Source of the DNA: Streptomyces umbrinus
Lineage (GTDB): Bacteria; Actinomycetota; Actinomycetes; Streptomycetales; Streptomycetaceae
Assembly: GCF_030817415.1 (NCBI RefSeq)
Contig: NZ_JAUSZI010000002.1
Location: forward strand, 9,486,001 to 9,550,000
DNA: 64,000 nt
Direction: 5' to 3'
Shown here: positions 1 to 12,620 of the stretch, piece by piece
How the letters are laid out: each line of letters begins with the position of its first letter
How positions within the stretch are numbered: the first letter of the stretch is position 1
Program-made: the position numbers and the translations under genes
The notes under the pieces: model-generated
Seen by the model: only the letters and a program-made list of their open reading frames with translations
Told to the model about the DNA's origin: nothing
Database searches by the model: none

Positions 1-348
1 TTCCGCCGTACGTTCTGGTTCACCGCGGGCGCAGCCGCCGGTGTGTGGGCCACCACCAAGGTCAACCGCAAGCTCAGGCAGCTGACGCCCGAGAGCCTCG
101 CGGCCCAGGCAGCCAACAAGGCGCTCGAAGCGGGCCACCGCATCAAGGACTTCGCACTCGACGTCCGCGACGGCATGGTCCAGCGGGAGGCCGAACTCGG
201 CGAGGTGCTCGGGCTGAACGCCGATCCCGAACTGCCCTCCCCGCGGCGCGTCGCGGCCATCGAGAACAGCAATGACCCGAAGTACAGCAAGAACCCGACG
301 TATGTCGAGAGGTCGACGTACTCGTACAACCGGAATGAGGACCACTGA
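1..348 (+). CDS. DUF6167-like small membrane-anchored protein, 5' end cut off by window
   Basis: The open frame runs in from the left edge and ends at TGA 346-348, so only the first codon or few are missing. The visible protein is about 115 residues. A short hydrophobic N-terminus ([20 protein letters not shown]) suggests one membrane anchor, followed by a basic and charged helical region and a polar Tyr/Asn-rich tail. Position directly before alaS and the sequence pattern match the DUF6167 proteins usually found there in Streptomyces; that family name is from memory and the function is unknown. The stop overlaps the alaS start by one base (TGATG), so the two are probably translated together. 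Confidence 0.75.
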   Translation, partial: FRRTFWFTAGAAAGVWATTKVNRKLRQLTPESLAAQAANKALEAGHRIKDFALDVRDGMVQREAELGEVLGLNADPELPSPRRVAAIENSNDPKYSKNPTYVERSTYSYNRNEDH

Positions 349-3020
349 TGGAGTCGGCCGAGATTCGTCGCCGCTGGTTGAGCTTCTTCGAGGAGCGCGG
401 TCACACCGTCGTCCCTTCGGCGTCGCTCATCGCGGACGACCCGACTCTGCTCCTGGTCCCGGCCGGCATGGTGCCCTTCAAGCCCTACTTCCTGGGTGAG
501 GTCAAGCCGCCCTACGCCCGCGCCACCAGCGTCCAGAAGTGCGTCCGTACGCCGGACATCGAAGAGGTCGGCAAGACCACCCGGCACGGCACGTTCTTCC
601 AGATGTGCGGCAACTTCTCCTTCGGCGACTACTTCAAGGAAGGCGCCATCAAGTACGCCTGGGAGCTGCTCACCAGCCCCCAGGACAAGGGCGGTTACGG
701 CCTGGAGGCGGAGAAGCTCTGGATCACCGTGTACCTGGAGGACGACGAGGCCGAGCGCATCTGGCACGAGGTCGTCGGCGTGCCCAAGGAGCGCATCCAG
801 CGCCTCGGCAAGAAGGACAACTACTGGTCCATGGGCGTCCCGGGCCCCTGCGGCCCGTGTTCCGAGATCAACTACGACCGCGGCCCCGAGTTCGGCGTCG
901 AGGGCGGCCCCGCCGTCAACGACGAGCGGTACGTGGAGATCTGGAACCTCGTCTTCATGCAGTACGAGCGCGGCGAGGGCACCTCGAAGGAGGACTTCGA
1001 GATCCTCGGCGACCTGCCGAGCCAGAACATCGACACGGGCCTCGGTCTGGAACGCCTCGCGATGATTCTGCAGGGCGTGCAGAACCTGTACGAGATCGAC
1101 ACCTCCATGGCCGTCATCAAGAAGGCCACCGGGCTGACCGGCGTCGAGTACGGCAGCGGCAAGGACTCCGACGTCTCCCTGCGCGTGGTCACCGACCACA
1201 TGCGGACGTCCGTGATGCTCATCGGTGACGGTGTCACCCCGGGCAACGAGGGCCGCGGCTATGTGCTGCGCCGCATCATGCGCCGCGCCATCCGCAACAT
1301 GCGGCTGCTGGGCGCCACGGGTCCGGTGGTCAAGGACCTCGTCGACACCGTCATCGAGATGATGGGCCGGCAGTACCCGGAACTCGTCTCCGACCGTGAG
1401 CGCATCGAGAAGGTCGCCGTCGCCGAGGAGAACGCCTTCGTCAAGACGCTGAAGGCCGGCACGAACATCCTCGACACCGCCGTCACGGAGACCAAGGCCG
1501 CCGGCGGTCAGGTCCTCGCCGGCGACAAGGCCTTCCTGCTCCACGACACCTGGGGCTTCCCGATCGACCTCACCCTGGAGATGGCCGCCGAACAGGGCCT
1601 CTCCGTGGACGAGGACGGCTTCCGGCGCCTGATGAAGGAGCAGCGGGAGCGCGCCAAGGCCGACGCCAAGTCCAAGAAGACCGGCCACGCCGACATGGGC
1701 GCCTACCGCGAGATCGCGGACGCCGCCGGCGAGACCGACTTCATCGGCTACTCGGACACCGAGGGCGAGTCCACGGTCGTCGGCATCCTCGTCGACGGTG
1801 TCTCCTCGCCGGCCGCCACCGAGGGCGACGAGGTCGAGATCGTCCTCGACCGCACCCCGTTCTACGCCGAGGGCGGCGGCCAGATCGGTGACACCGGCCG
1901 CATCAAGGTCGACACCGGTGCCGTCGTCGAGATCCGTGACTGTCAGAAGCCGGTCCCAGGGGTGTACGTCCACAAGGGCGTCGTCCAGGTCGGCGAGGTG
2001 ACCGTCGGTGCCAAGGCCCAGGCCGTCATCGACGTACGCCGCCGCACGGCCATCGCCCGCGCCCACTCGGCCACCCACCTCACGCACCAGGCCCTGCGCG
2101 ACGCCCTCGGTCCGACGGCCGCCCAGGCCGGTTCCGAGAACCAGCCGGGCCGCTTCCGCTTCGACTTCGGCTCCCCGGCCGCCGTGCCCACGGCCGTCAT
2201 GACCGACGTCGAGCAGAAGATCAACGAGGTGCTCGCCCGCGACCTGGACGTGCACGCCGAGATCCTGAGCATCGACGAGGCCAAGAAGCAGGGCGCCATC
2301 GCCGAGTTCGGCGAGAAGTACGGCGAGCGCGTCCGGGTCGTCACCATCGGCGACTTCTCCAAGGAGCTGTGCGGCGGTACGCACGTGCACAACACCGCCC
2401 AGCTGGGCCTGGTGAAGCTGCTCGGCGAGTCGTCGATCGGTTCCGGCGTACGGCGTATCGAGGCCCTGGTGGGTGTCGACGCCTACAACTTCCTCGCCCG
2501 TGAGCACACGGTCGTCGCCCAGCTCCAGGAGCTGATCAAGGGACGTCCGGAGGAGCTCCCGGAGAAGGTCTCCGCCATGCTCGGCAAGCTGAAGGACGCC
2601 GAGAAGGAGATCGAGAAGTTCCGCGCCGAGAAGGTGCTGCAGGCCGCCGCCGGTCTCGCCGGGTCCGCCAAGGACGTGCAGGGCATCGCACTTGTCACCG
2701 GCCAGGTGCCGGACGGCACGGGTGCCGACGATCTGCGCAAGCTGGTCCTCGACGTCCGCGGCCGCATCCAGGGCGGACGGGCCGCCGTGGTGGCCCTGTT
2801 CACGACGGTCAACGGCAAGCCGCTGACGGTCATCGCCACCAACGAGGCCGCCCGCGAGCGCGGCCTCAAGGCGGGTGACCTGGTGCGTACGGCCGCCAAG
2901 ACCCTCGGTGGCGGCGGTGGCGGCAAGCCGGACGTCGCCCAGGGCGGTGGCCAGAACCCGGCCGCCATCGGTGACGCCGTCGACGCCGTCGAGCGCCTCG
3001 TGGCCGAGTCGGCCAAGTGA
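348..3020 (+). CDS. alaS: Alanyl-tRNA synthetase
   Basis: This 890-residue protein charges tRNA-Ala with alanine in the cytoplasm and edits mischarged Ser/Gly. It has the full domain order: class II catalytic core in the first ~250 residues, a tRNA-recognition helical region ([15 protein letters not shown]), an editing domain, and a C-terminal domain ending in a Gly-rich stretch (GGGGGGKPD). The editing-site metal ligands are present as HSATH (His573, His577) and CGGTH (Cys675, His679). Length is normal for the family. Start ATG 348 overlaps the upstream stop, and the stop overlaps the ruvX start, so this is part of a coupled gene string. Confidence 0.98.
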   Translation: MESAEIRRRWLSFFEERGHTVVPSASLIADDPTLLLVPAGMVPFKPYFLGEVKPPYARATSVQKCVRTPDIEEVGKTTRHGTFFQMCGNFSFGDYFKEGAIKYAWELLTSPQDKGGYGLEAEKLWITVYLEDDEAERIWHEVVGVPKERIQRLGKKDNYWSMGVPGPCGPCSEINYDRGPEFGVEGGPAVNDERYVEIWNLVFMQYERGEGTSKEDFEILGDLPSQNIDTGLGLERLAMILQGVQNLYEIDTSMAVIKKATGLTGVEYGSGKDSDVSLRVVTDHMRTSVMLIGDGVTPGNEGRGYVLRRIMRRAIRNMRLLGATGPVVKDLVDTVIEMMGRQYPELVSDRERIEKVAVAEENAFVKTLKAGTNILDTAVTETKAAGGQVLAGDKAFLLHDTWGFPIDLTLEMAAEQGLSVDEDGFRRLMKEQRERAKADAKSKKTGHADMGAYREIADAAGETDFIGYSDTEGESTVVGILVDGVSSPAATEGDEVEIVLDRTPFYAEGGGQIGDTGRIKVDTGAVVEIRDCQKPVPGVYVHKGVVQVGEVTVGAKAQAVIDVRRRTAIARAHSATHLTHQALRDALGPTAAQAGSENQPGRFRFDFGSPAAVPTAVMTDVEQKINEVLARDLDVHAEILSIDEAKKQGAIAEFGEKYGERVRVVTIGDFSKELCGGTHVHNTAQLGLVKLLGESSIGSGVRRIEALVGVDAYNFLAREHTVVAQLQELIKGRPEELPEKVSAMLGKLKDAEKEIEKFRAEKVLQAAAGLAGSAKDVQGIALVTGQVPDGTGADDLRKLVLDVRGRIQGGRAAVVALFTTVNGKPLTVIATNEAARERGLKAGDLVRTAAKTLGGGGGGKPDVAQGGGQNPAAIGDAVDAVERLVAESAK

Positions 3021-3502
3021 GCGAGGGCGAGCGGGTCATGCGCCGCGGCCGCCGTCTCGCCATCGACGTCGGGGACGCCCGGATCGGGGTCGCCTCGTGC
3101 GACCCCGACGGGATCCTCGCCACTCCGGTGGAGACTGTGCCGGGACGCGATGTCCCCGCCGCCCACCGGCGCCTGAAGCAGCTCGTCGAGGAGTACGAGC
3201 CGATCGAGGTCGTGGTCGGACTCCCTCGCTCCCTCAAGGGGGGCGAGGGCCCGGCCGCCGTCAAGGTCCGCGCCTTCGCAACTGACCTCGCCCGGGGGAT
3301 CGCACCCGTTCCGGTGCGCCTCGTGGACGAGAGGATGACCACAGTGACGGCCAGTCAGGGACTGCGCGCCTCGGGCGTGAAGTCCAAGAAGGGCAGATCG
3401 GTCATCGACCAGGCAGCGGCCGTGATCATCCTCCAGCAGGCACTGGAGTCCGAACGGGCGTCGGGTACATCTCCGGGCGAGGGCGTCGAAGTGGTCATCT
3501 GA
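3017..3502 (+). CDS. ruvX: Putative pre-16S rRNA nuclease / Holliday junction resolvase-like YqgF
   Basis: This 161-residue RNase H-fold protein belongs to the YqgF/RuvX family, linked to 16S rRNA 5'-end processing or Holliday-junction cleavage. The fold's acidic residues are visible: Asp in [13 protein letters not shown], then [11 protein letters not shown], then [11 protein letters not shown], and the final Asp in [18 protein letters not shown] 3017 overlaps the alaS stop (GTGA). An internal ATG at 3038 ([12 protein letters not shown]) is an alternative start. The alaS-ruvX-mltG order is widely conserved in actinobacteria. Confidence 0.93.
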   Translation: MSEGERVMRRGRRLAIDVGDARIGVASCDPDGILATPVETVPGRDVPAAHRRLKQLVEEYEPIEVVVGLPRSLKGGEGPAAVKVRAFATDLARGIAPVPVRLVDERMTTVTASQGLRASGVKSKKGRSVIDQAAAVIILQQALESERASGTSPGEGVEVVI

Positions 3503-3623
3503 TCGCGGTACGGTAACGTTCCGCGCGATGCGGTGGTGTTCGAATAACCTCCGCACAGGAGAGAGGCGGACGGGAGCCGAGCCACAGCCACCGCGACCGC
3601 CGCCTCGCGGCTCTAGGGGATCG

Positions 3624-5480
3624 ATGACTGAGTATGGCCGGGGCCCAGGCTCCGAACCGTGGCATCCGGAGGACCCGTTGTTCGGGGACGGCGGATGGGG
3701 AGGACAGGAGGCCGACGCGGCCCAGTCCCCCTACGGCGGCCAGCCGCAGCACCACCCGCAGGAGCCGCAGCAGCAGTACGGCGACTGGGGAGCCGCCCAG
3801 CAGGCCGGCTACGACCAGGGTCAGCAGCAGTACTACAGCCAGGGTCACCAGCAGCAGTACGTCCAGGATCAGCAGTACGGCGGTCAGGCTCCGCAGCAGT
3901 ACAACGGCCAGGGTGGGCAGGGGTACCACGACCAGGGTGGTCAGCAGTACAACGGCGGTCAGCAGTACGGCGACGGCCGGCAGTACAACGATGGTCAGCA
4001 GTACAACAACGGCCAGCAGTACAACGGTGGCTGGGACAACACGGGGCAACAGCACCAACAGCACCAGCAACACCAACAGCAGCCGCAGCATCCCCAGGTC
4101 CCGTACGGCGTCGATCCGAACGATCCCTACGGCGGCCAGGCCGCCGCGTACGGCGCTCAGCAGCCCGACTACTACGGGACCCCCGACGCGTATCCGCCGC
4201 CGGAGCCGCCGAGCCGCCGCGGAGCCGAGCCGGAGCCGCCGCAGACCGACTGGGACCCGGGTCCTGACCAGGGCGAGCACGCGTTCTTCGCGGGCGGCGA
4301 TGACGACGACGATGACGACGACTTCGAGGACGACGCCAAAGGCCGTCGGCGCGGCAAGGCAGGCAAAGGCGACAAGGGGGGCAAGGGCAAAGGCGAGAAG
4401 AAGAGCCGGAGCGGCTCTGCCTGCCTGGTCGTGACGCTCGTCCTCACCGGAGTGGTCGGCGGCGTCGGCTATGTCGGCTACCAGTTCTACCAGGATCGTT
4501 TCGGCTCAGCGCCGGACTACGCGGGCGACGGCACGAGCGACCGGGTGACCGTCGTGATTCCCAAGGGCGCCTTCGGATCGGTGATCGGCCAGAAGCTCAA
4601 GGCGGCGGGCGTCGTCAAGAGTGTGGACGCCTTCGTGTCCGCCCAGGGGAAGAATCCGGACGGGGACAAGATTCAGCCGGGCTCCTATCTGCTCAAGAAG
4701 GAGATGTCCGCCGAAAGCGCTGTCGCGCTGATGCTCGACCCCAAGAGCCAGAACAGCCTGGTCGTCAGGGAAGGGCAGCGGAACGTCACGGTCTACGCGG
4801 CGATCGACAAACAGCTGGGGCTTTCCAAGGGCACCACCGCGGATGTCGCCGAGAAGAAGTACAAGAGCCTCGGACTTCCGGACTGGGCGAACAACGACAG
4901 CGACATCAAGGACCCGCTGGAAGGATTCCTCTATCCGGCGACCTATCCCGCCGCCAAGGGGATGAAGCCCGAGGCGGTCCTGAAGGAAATGGTGTCGCAG
5001 GCCAAGCAGGAGTATGCCAAATACGACCTGGAGAAGAAGGCCAAGGAACTCAACCTGAACGACCCGTTGCAGGTCATCACGGTTGCGAGCCTCGTCCAAG
5101 CCGAAGGCATCACGCACGAGGACTTCAAGAAGATGGCCGCCGTCGTCTACAACCGCCTGAAGTCGACGAACGACGTCACCAACCAGAAGCTCGAATTCGA
5201 CTCGACCTACAATTACCTCAAGGGTCAGAGCAAGATCGACATTGCGACGAGCGAGATCCGCAACTACGACGACCCGTACAACACGTACTTCTACAAGGGT
5301 CTTCCGCCCGGGCCGATCGGAAATCCCGGCGGGGACGCGCTGAAGGCGTCGGTGAGTCCGGACGGCGGTGCGTGGATGTTCTTCATCTCCATCGACGGCA
5401 AGAAGACGGACTTCACCAAGACCCTGAGCGAGCACCAGAAACTGGTTAAGGAATTCAATGCACGGCGCAACAAGGACTGA
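3624..5480 (+). CDS. mltG: Endolytic murein transglycosylase MltG with long low-complexity cytoplasmic tail
   Basis: MltG cuts nascent peptidoglycan strands outside the membrane and so ends glycan synthesis. I place the start at ATG 3624, preceded by AGGGGA, giving 618 residues; a frame-open extension to 3528 has no better site. Residues ~30-170 are a Gln/Tyr/Gly/Asn-rich tract (QQYNGGQQYGDGRQYNDGQQ and similar). An Asp run lies near residue 226, then Lys/Gly-rich basic repeats, then one transmembrane helix at ~263-287. The C-terminal YceG domain contains VASLVQAEG with probable catalytic Glu494. The tail is far longer than in E. coli MltG. The 3' end overlaps aroE by 23 bp. Confidence 0.95.
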   Translation: MTEYGRGPGSEPWHPEDPLFGDGGWGGQEADAAQSPYGGQPQHHPQEPQQQYGDWGAAQQAGYDQGQQQYYSQGHQQQYVQDQQYGGQAPQQYNGQGGQGYHDQGGQQYNGGQQYGDGRQYNDGQQYNNGQQYNGGWDNTGQQHQQHQQHQQQPQHPQVPYGVDPNDPYGGQAAAYGAQQPDYYGTPDAYPPPEPPSRRGAEPEPPQTDWDPGPDQGEHAFFAGGDDDDDDDDFEDDAKGRRRGKAGKGDKGGKGKGEKKSRSGSACLVVTLVLTGVVGGVGYVGYQFYQDRFGSAPDYAGDGTSDRVTVVIPKGAFGSVIGQKLKAAGVVKSVDAFVSAQGKNPDGDKIQPGSYLLKKEMSAESAVALMLDPKSQNSLVVREGQRNVTVYAAIDKQLGLSKGTTADVAEKKYKSLGLPDWANNDSDIKDPLEGFLYPATYPAAKGMKPEAVLKEMVSQAKQEYAKYDLEKKAKELNLNDPLQVITVASLVQAEGITHEDFKKMAAVVYNRLKSTNDVTNQKLEFDSTYNYLKGQSKIDIATSEIRNYDDPYNTYFYKGLPPGPIGNPGGDALKASVSPDGGAWMFFISIDGKKTDFTKTLSEHQKLVKEFNARRNKD

Positions 5481-6309
5481 CGGAGACCGGAGAAGTCGAG
5501 CCGCCGTACTCGGTTCCCCGATCGCCCATTCCCTTTCCCCGGTGCTGCACCGTGCCGCGTACGAGGAACTGGGCCTCGACGACTGGTCGTACGACCGTTT
5601 CGAGGTCGACGAGGCGGCCCTGCCGGGATTCGTCGGGAAACTCGGTCCCGAATGGGCCGGGCTGTCGCTGACGATGCCGCTGAAGCGGGCGGTCATTCCG
5701 CTGCTCGACGAGATCAGCGAGACCGCCTCAGCCGTCGAGGCCGTGAACACCGTGGTGTTCACCGAGGACGGGCGGCGCCTCGGCGACAACACCGACGTCC
5801 CCGGGATGGTCGCCGCCCTGCGCGAGCGGGGGATCGAGCAGGTGGACTCCGCCGCGATCCTCGGCGCGGGCGCCACCGCCTCCTCCGCGCTTGCCGCCCT
5901 CGCGCGGATCTGCACGGGCGAGGTCGTCGCATACGTCCGCAGCCAGGCGCGCGCCGCCGAGATGCGGCAGTGGGGTGAGCGGCTCGACGTAGAGGTGCGT
6001 ACGGAGGATTGGGCGGACGCGGAGCATGCCCTGCGCGCGCCGCTCGTCATCGCCACCACCCCGGCGGGTACCACCGATGTCCTCTCGTCCGTGGTCCCCG
6101 AACGGCCCGCCACGCTCTTCGACGTGCTGTACGACCCGTGGCCCACCGCACTGGCGGCGCGCTGGTCGGCGTACGGAGGAGCCGTCGTCAGCGGCCTCGA
6201 CCTGCTGGTGCACCAGGCGGTGCTCCAGGTCGAGCAGATGACCGGACGGGTGCCGGCCCCGCTGGACGCCATGCGGACAGCGGGCGAGAAGGCGCTCGCG
6301 AGCAGGTAG
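5458..6309 (+). CDS. aroE: Shikimate dehydrogenase
   Basis: This 283-residue protein reduces 3-dehydroshikimate to shikimate with NADPH in aromatic amino-acid biosynthesis. The N-terminal substrate domain has GSPIAHSLSP and SLTMPLK (catalytic Lys), followed by GDNTDVPGM with the partner Asp. The cofactor domain has a GAGATA loop, and a late SGLDLLVHQA motif is typical of the family. Start ATG 5458 lies inside the mltG end and follows AAGGA at a good distance, which favours this start despite the overlap. Together with aroC, aroK and aroB downstream it gives four steps of the shikimate pathway. Confidence 0.96.
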   Translation: MHGATRTDGDRRSRAAVLGSPIAHSLSPVLHRAAYEELGLDDWSYDRFEVDEAALPGFVGKLGPEWAGLSLTMPLKRAVIPLLDEISETASAVEAVNTVVFTEDGRRLGDNTDVPGMVAALRERGIEQVDSAAILGAGATASSALAALARICTGEVVAYVRSQARAAEMRQWGERLDVEVRTEDWADAEHALRAPLVIATTPAGTTDVLSSVVPERPATLFDVLYDPWPTALAARWSAYGGAVVSGLDLLVHQAVLQVEQMTGRVPAPLDAMRTAGEKALASR

Positions 6310-6378
6310 GACCGGCCTATACGATTCGGCCTTCGGTTCCGCAGGGGGCGGAACACGGGGGAGCCGGGGGGCTGATCC

Positions 6379-6648
6379 ATGCATGTGACGCTGGCGTCGT
6401 GGAAGTCGGAGATATTCGAGGCAGTGCTGCGCTTCCTGCCGGACTGGGTGCAGATCGCCGTGCTCTGTCTCGTGGTGGCCGTCGTGCTCGCGACCTGGGC
6501 CTACAAGCTGAAGCGCAAGCTCGCGTATCGGCGGGCGGTGCGCGCGGGGCGGCCCGTCCACGCGGCGGCGCAGTACGGGCAGGGCCGCGGCGCCGACTAC
6601 CTGGGGTCCTACGCGCCCCCGACCCGCCAGGACGACGCCACGGCGTGA
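6379..6648 (+). CDS. Small single-pass membrane protein, unknown function
   Basis: This is an 89-residue protein starting at ATG 6379. After a short amphipathic start it has one clear transmembrane helix (VQIAVLCLVVAVVLATWAY), then a strongly basic stretch (KLKRKLAYRRAVRAGR) and a Gly/Tyr/Pro-rich tail. By the positive-inside rule the basic tail should be cytoplasmic. I do not recognise the family. Codon bias matches its neighbours and it sits between aroE and aroC in the same direction, so I take it as a real gene. Confidence 0.7.
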   Translation: MHVTLASWKSEIFEAVLRFLPDWVQIAVLCLVVAVVLATWAYKLKRKLAYRRAVRAGRPVHAAAQYGQGRGADYLGSYAPPTRQDDATA

Positions 6649-6815
6649 CCCGGCCACGTCCGCCTGATGGACCTGCGGCGGGGCAGGCGGCGCGGACGTG
6701 GGAGGATCGTTACCGGCGGGCCAGGGCCGCGCACCCGGTCGCGCCGTCGCCGTACGCGAGGACGCGCGTACGCAGGGCAGTACGCAGTACCAGGGCGCGA
6801 GCATGAGGAGCACCG

Positions 6816-9600
<2,785 letters not shown>

Positions 9601-9652
9601 CCCCCTCCGGCGACACTTGGTCTGATTTGCCTTGTGCGGAGGGGCACTTCGG

Positions 9653-9692
9653 ACCGTCCCCCGCCGTTCACCAAACGGCGGCCGGGGACGGT
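9653..9692. terminator. Strong hairpin after aroB
   Basis: An inverted repeat beginning ACCGTCCCC... and ending ...GGGGACGGT encloses CGCCGTT/AACGGCG, with a short bulge and a small loop. It lies about 50 bp after the aroB stop and before the next gene. There is no clear T run, as is common for streptomycete terminators. Confidence 0.6.
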
Positions 9693-9784
9693 ACCGTTCG
9701 GTAGGGAGTGGGGCGGGTGCCCCGCTCCCAGCGCCAAATTGCCTGCGGCGAGTCAGCCAAAGACACGAGACGGAGTGGCACCGG

Positions 9785-10693
9785 ATGCAGCACGCAGTGG
9801 GGTCTCCGCTGCCGCCGCCCCACCAGCCGGGGCACGGACCGGCCGTCGGCTGGTCGCAGGCCGCACAACACCCGGGACCGCACCACCCGGGCTCCGCGCC
9901 AGCCGGCGCGCCCCAGGGTCCCGCGCCCGTGGGCCCGCCGCCCGGCTTCGCCGGAGCGCCGACCGGGCCCGCCGCTCCCCATCCACCGGGCCACGCGCCC
10001 GCCCCGCATCACACGGTCCCGCACCACGCTCCGCCGCCGACGCCGGACACCACGGGCCACGTACAGCTGCCGCCGGGCGGTCCCGTCCCGATGCCGAGCG
10101 CGCCGCCCGCCGCTGCGGGCACGCCCGATCCGACGTGCACCACCCTCGCCGTCCTGCTCATCGGACCCGCCGGCGCCGGCAAGACCAGCGTCGCCAAGTA
10201 CTGGGCCGACCACCGCAGGGTGCCCACCGCGCACATCAGCCTGGACGACGTACGCGAATGGGTGCGCTCGGGCTTCGCGGACCCGCAGTCGGGGTGGAAC
10301 GACCACTCGGAGGCGCAGTATCGTCTCGCCCGCCGTACCTGCGGCTTCGCGGCCCGCAACTTCCTGGCCAACAACATCTCCTGCATCCTCGACGACGCGG
10401 TCTTCCCCGACCGGCCCGTCGTCGGCCTCGGCGGCTGGAAGCGGCACGTCGGTCCCGGCCTGCTGCCGGTCGTCCTCCTGCCGGGTCTGGAGATAGTCCT
10501 GGAGCGCAACGCCGAGCGCTCCGGAAACCGCCGCCTCACCGACGAGGAGGTCGCCCGCATCCACGGCCGCATGGCGGGCTGGTACGGCTCCGGCCTTCCC
10601 ATCATCGACAACTCCCAACTCGACGTGCCCCAGACGGCCCGAGTCCTGGACGACGTACTGGCACGGTCGATCGCGAGTCCGCCGCAGTGGTAG
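9785..10693 (+). CDS. P-loop ATPase/kinase-like protein with Pro/His-rich N-terminus
   Basis: The protein has 302 residues if started at ATG 9785 (GGAG upstream). The first ~110 residues are a disordered Pro/His/Gly/Ala-rich segment with no recognisable domain. The C-terminal ~190 residues form a P-loop domain: LLIGPAGAGKTS (Walker A), then SLDDVREWVRSGF, and EIVLERNAERSGNRRLTDEE resembling the lid of small-molecule kinases and zeta-toxin-like kinases. The substrate is unknown. It is separated from aroB by a terminator-like hairpin, so it is probably expressed separately. I call it an AAA/kinase-like ATP-binding protein only. Confidence 0.75.
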   Translation: MQHAVGSPLPPPHQPGHGPAVGWSQAAQHPGPHHPGSAPAGAPQGPAPVGPPPGFAGAPTGPAAPHPPGHAPAPHHTVPHHAPPPTPDTTGHVQLPPGGPVPMPSAPPAAAGTPDPTCTTLAVLLIGPAGAGKTSVAKYWADHRRVPTAHISLDDVREWVRSGFADPQSGWNDHSEAQYRLARRTCGFAARNFLANNISCILDDAVFPDRPVVGLGGWKRHVGPGLLPVVLLPGLEIVLERNAERSGNRRLTDEEVARIHGRMAGWYGSGLPIIDNSQLDVPQTARVLDDVLARSIASPPQW

Positions 10694-10744
10694 GGGACTC
10701 TTCTTAGGGAACTTCCAAGAGGGGGCTGACCCCAGCCAACTCAA

Positions 10745-10783
10745 GGGGCGCGGGGAACTGCGCGACAAGCCCCCACCGACCCG
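10745..10783. repeat. GC-rich post-stop repeat copy 1
   Basis: This copy contains GGGGCGCGGGGAACTGCGCG followed by ACAAGCCCCCACC, the reverse complement of the core GCGCAGTTCCCCGCGCCCC seen elsewhere in the window. It can fold with GGGGC/GCCCC outer and CGCG inner pairs. It lies 52 bp after the stop of the P-loop gene. Confidence 0.8.
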
Positions 10784-10886
10784 CACCCGGCACACAACCT
10801 CCGGCCGCACCCCGCCCCCCCGTCCGGAACCCCCACTCGGCCTCCCCCAACCGGCGCCAACCCCGCGAAGCTCATACGCTCGGGTC

Positions 10887-11993
10887 ATGTCAGAGGCGTA
10901 CGCGGCCCGCCGCGACCGGCTGAGAGAGCGCTGCACGGCAAGCGGCAGCGCAACCGCGCTGATCTCCCGCCCCGCCAACGTCCGCTACCTCGCGGGCGTG
11001 GCCCCCCACGGCGCCGTACTCCTGCTGGGCAAGACCGAGGACCTGCTCGTGTACGGCGGTCCCCCCGAAGCCCCGCTCGACGAGGGCAGGCCGGACGAGG
11101 CCCTCCGGACGCACACGCTGCCGAGCCCCGGCGGCGACCCCGCCGTCGCCGCGGCGGACCTCGCCTCGGCCCAGGGTGCCGACTCCCTCGCAGTCGAGGA
11201 GCATCACCTGACTGTGACCCGGCACCGGGCGATCGGCTCGGTGGCGCCCCGGCTCCGACTCGGCGACCTCGGCGCGGCCGTCGAGCAGCTGCGTGTGATC
11301 AAGGACGAGGAGGAGATCTCCTGCCTGCGCATCGGCGCGGAGATCGCCGACCAGGCGCTGAGCGAGCTCCTGGAGTCCATCCTGGTCGGCCGCACGGAAC
11401 GCCATCTCGCCCTGGAACTCGAACGCCGTCTGGTCGACCACGGCGCCGACGGCCCGGCCTTCACGACCTCGGTCGGCACGGGGCCGAACTCCGGGCACCG
11501 CGGCCACCGGCCCACCGACCGCCGGGTCGAAGAAGGAGATTTCCTCTCCGTCTGCCTCGGCGCGACCTACCGCGGCTACCGTTGCGAGATCGGCCGCACC
11601 TTCGTCATCGGGACCTCGCCCGCCGACTGGCAGATCGAGCTGTACGACCTCGTCTTCGCATCCCAGCGCGCCGGCCGGGAGGCCCTCGTACCCGGCGCCG
11701 CCTACCGTGACGTGGACCGTGCGGCCCGCCAGATTCTCGACTCCGCGGGGTATGCGGACGGCCTTCCTCCGCTGACCGGACACGGTGTGGGGCTCGAAAT
11801 CGACGAGGACCCGCAGTTGGCCCCCGCGGCCATGGGTAAACTGGACGCTTGCGTGCCGGTCACCGTCGAACCGGGGGTCCACATCCCGGGCCGGGGCGGT
11901 GTCCGGATCGATGACACGCTCGTCGTGCGCCCCGAGGCGGACGGCGGACCCGAGCTACTCACCATTACGACCAAGGAGCTGCTCGCGCTCTAG
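10887..11993 (+). CDS. Aminopeptidase P-like (M24B) protein with substituted metal ligands
   Basis: This 368-residue protein has the creatinase-like N-terminal domain and the pita-bread C-terminal fold of Xaa-Pro peptidases, and sits before efp as in many actinobacteria. Aligned by eye to E. coli PepP, three of the five metal ligands differ: Asp260 is Cys223 (FLSVCLGA), Asp271 is Glu234 (RCEIGRTF), and Glu406 is Asp342 (VRIDDTL). His299 (GHGVG) and Glu328 (TVEPG) are kept. The second active-site His (PepP His361) is Asp306 (HGVGLEID). So the fold is confident, but classical Xaa-Pro peptidase activity is doubtful. ATG 10887 is used as start. Confidence 0.85.
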   Translation: MSEAYAARRDRLRERCTASGSATALISRPANVRYLAGVAPHGAVLLLGKTEDLLVYGGPPEAPLDEGRPDEALRTHTLPSPGGDPAVAAADLASAQGADSLAVEEHHLTVTRHRAIGSVAPRLRLGDLGAAVEQLRVIKDEEEISCLRIGAEIADQALSELLESILVGRTERHLALELERRLVDHGADGPAFTTSVGTGPNSGHRGHRPTDRRVEEGDFLSVCLGATYRGYRCEIGRTFVIGTSPADWQIELYDLVFASQRAGREALVPGAAYRDVDRAARQILDSAGYADGLPPLTGHGVGLEIDEDPQLAPAAMGKLDACVPVTVEPGVHIPGRGGVRIDDTLVVRPEADGGPELLTITTKELLAL

Positions 11994-12051
11994 CTTCCCG
12001 CTGTGCGCGTGTTCCGGGGTCGTCCACGTCAGTCCAGGAGATTCCGCAACC

Positions 12052-12618
12052 GTGGCTTCCACGAACGACCTCAAGAACGGCCTGGTGCTCAAGCTCGAAG
12101 GCGGCCAGCTCTGGTCCGTCGTCGAGTTCCAGCACGTCAAGCCCGGCAAGGGCCCGGCCTTCGTGCGCACCAAGCTGAAGAACGTGCTTTCCGGCAAGGT
12201 CGTCGACAAGACGTTCAACGCCGGCGTCAAGGTCGAGACGGCCACTGTCGACAAGCGTGACATGCAGTTCTCGTACATGGACGGCGAGTACTTCGTCTTC
12301 ATGGACATGGAGACCTACGACCAGCTCATGGTCGACCGCAAGGCCGTCGGCGACGCCGCCAACTTCCTGATCGAGGGCTTCACCGCCACCGTGGCCCAGC
12401 ACGAGGGCGAGGTGCTCTTCGTCGAGCTGCCGGCCGCCGTCGAGCTGGTCATCCAGGAGACCGAGCCGGGTGTCCAGGGCGACCGCTCCACCGGCGGCAC
12501 CAAGCCCGCCACCCTGGAGACCGGTTACCAGATCCAGGTCCCGCTCTTCATCACCACCGGTGAGAAGATCAAGGTCGACACCCGTTCGAGCGACTACCTC
12601 GGCCGGGTGAACAGCTAA
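12052..12618 (+). CDS. efp: Translation elongation factor P
   Basis: This 188-residue protein binds ribosomes stalled on polyproline and promotes peptide-bond formation. The start is GTG 12052, preceded by CAGGAG at 12035-12040; the frame stays open upstream into the previous gene, but that is not coding. All three beta-barrel domains are present. The tip of domain I reads KPGKGPAF with Lys33. This Pro-Gly-Lys-Gly-Pro loop is the actinobacterial type thought to work with an unmodified lysine, and no EpmA/EpmB-type genes are seen here. nusB starts 2 bp after the stop. Confidence 0.97.
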   Translation: MASTNDLKNGLVLKLEGGQLWSVVEFQHVKPGKGPAFVRTKLKNVLSGKVVDKTFNAGVKVETATVDKRDMQFSYMDGEYFVFMDMETYDQLMVDRKAVGDAANFLIEGFTATVAQHEGEVLFVELPAAVELVIQETEPGVQGDRSTGGTKPATLETGYQIQVPLFITTGEKIKVDTRSSDYLGRVNS

Positions 12619-12620
12619 CC

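Noticed and set aside
3528..3623. N-terminal extension of mltG from 3528
   Set aside because: The added 32 residues are Arg/Pro-rich without conservation value, whereas ATG 3624 has an AGGGGA site at the proper distance.
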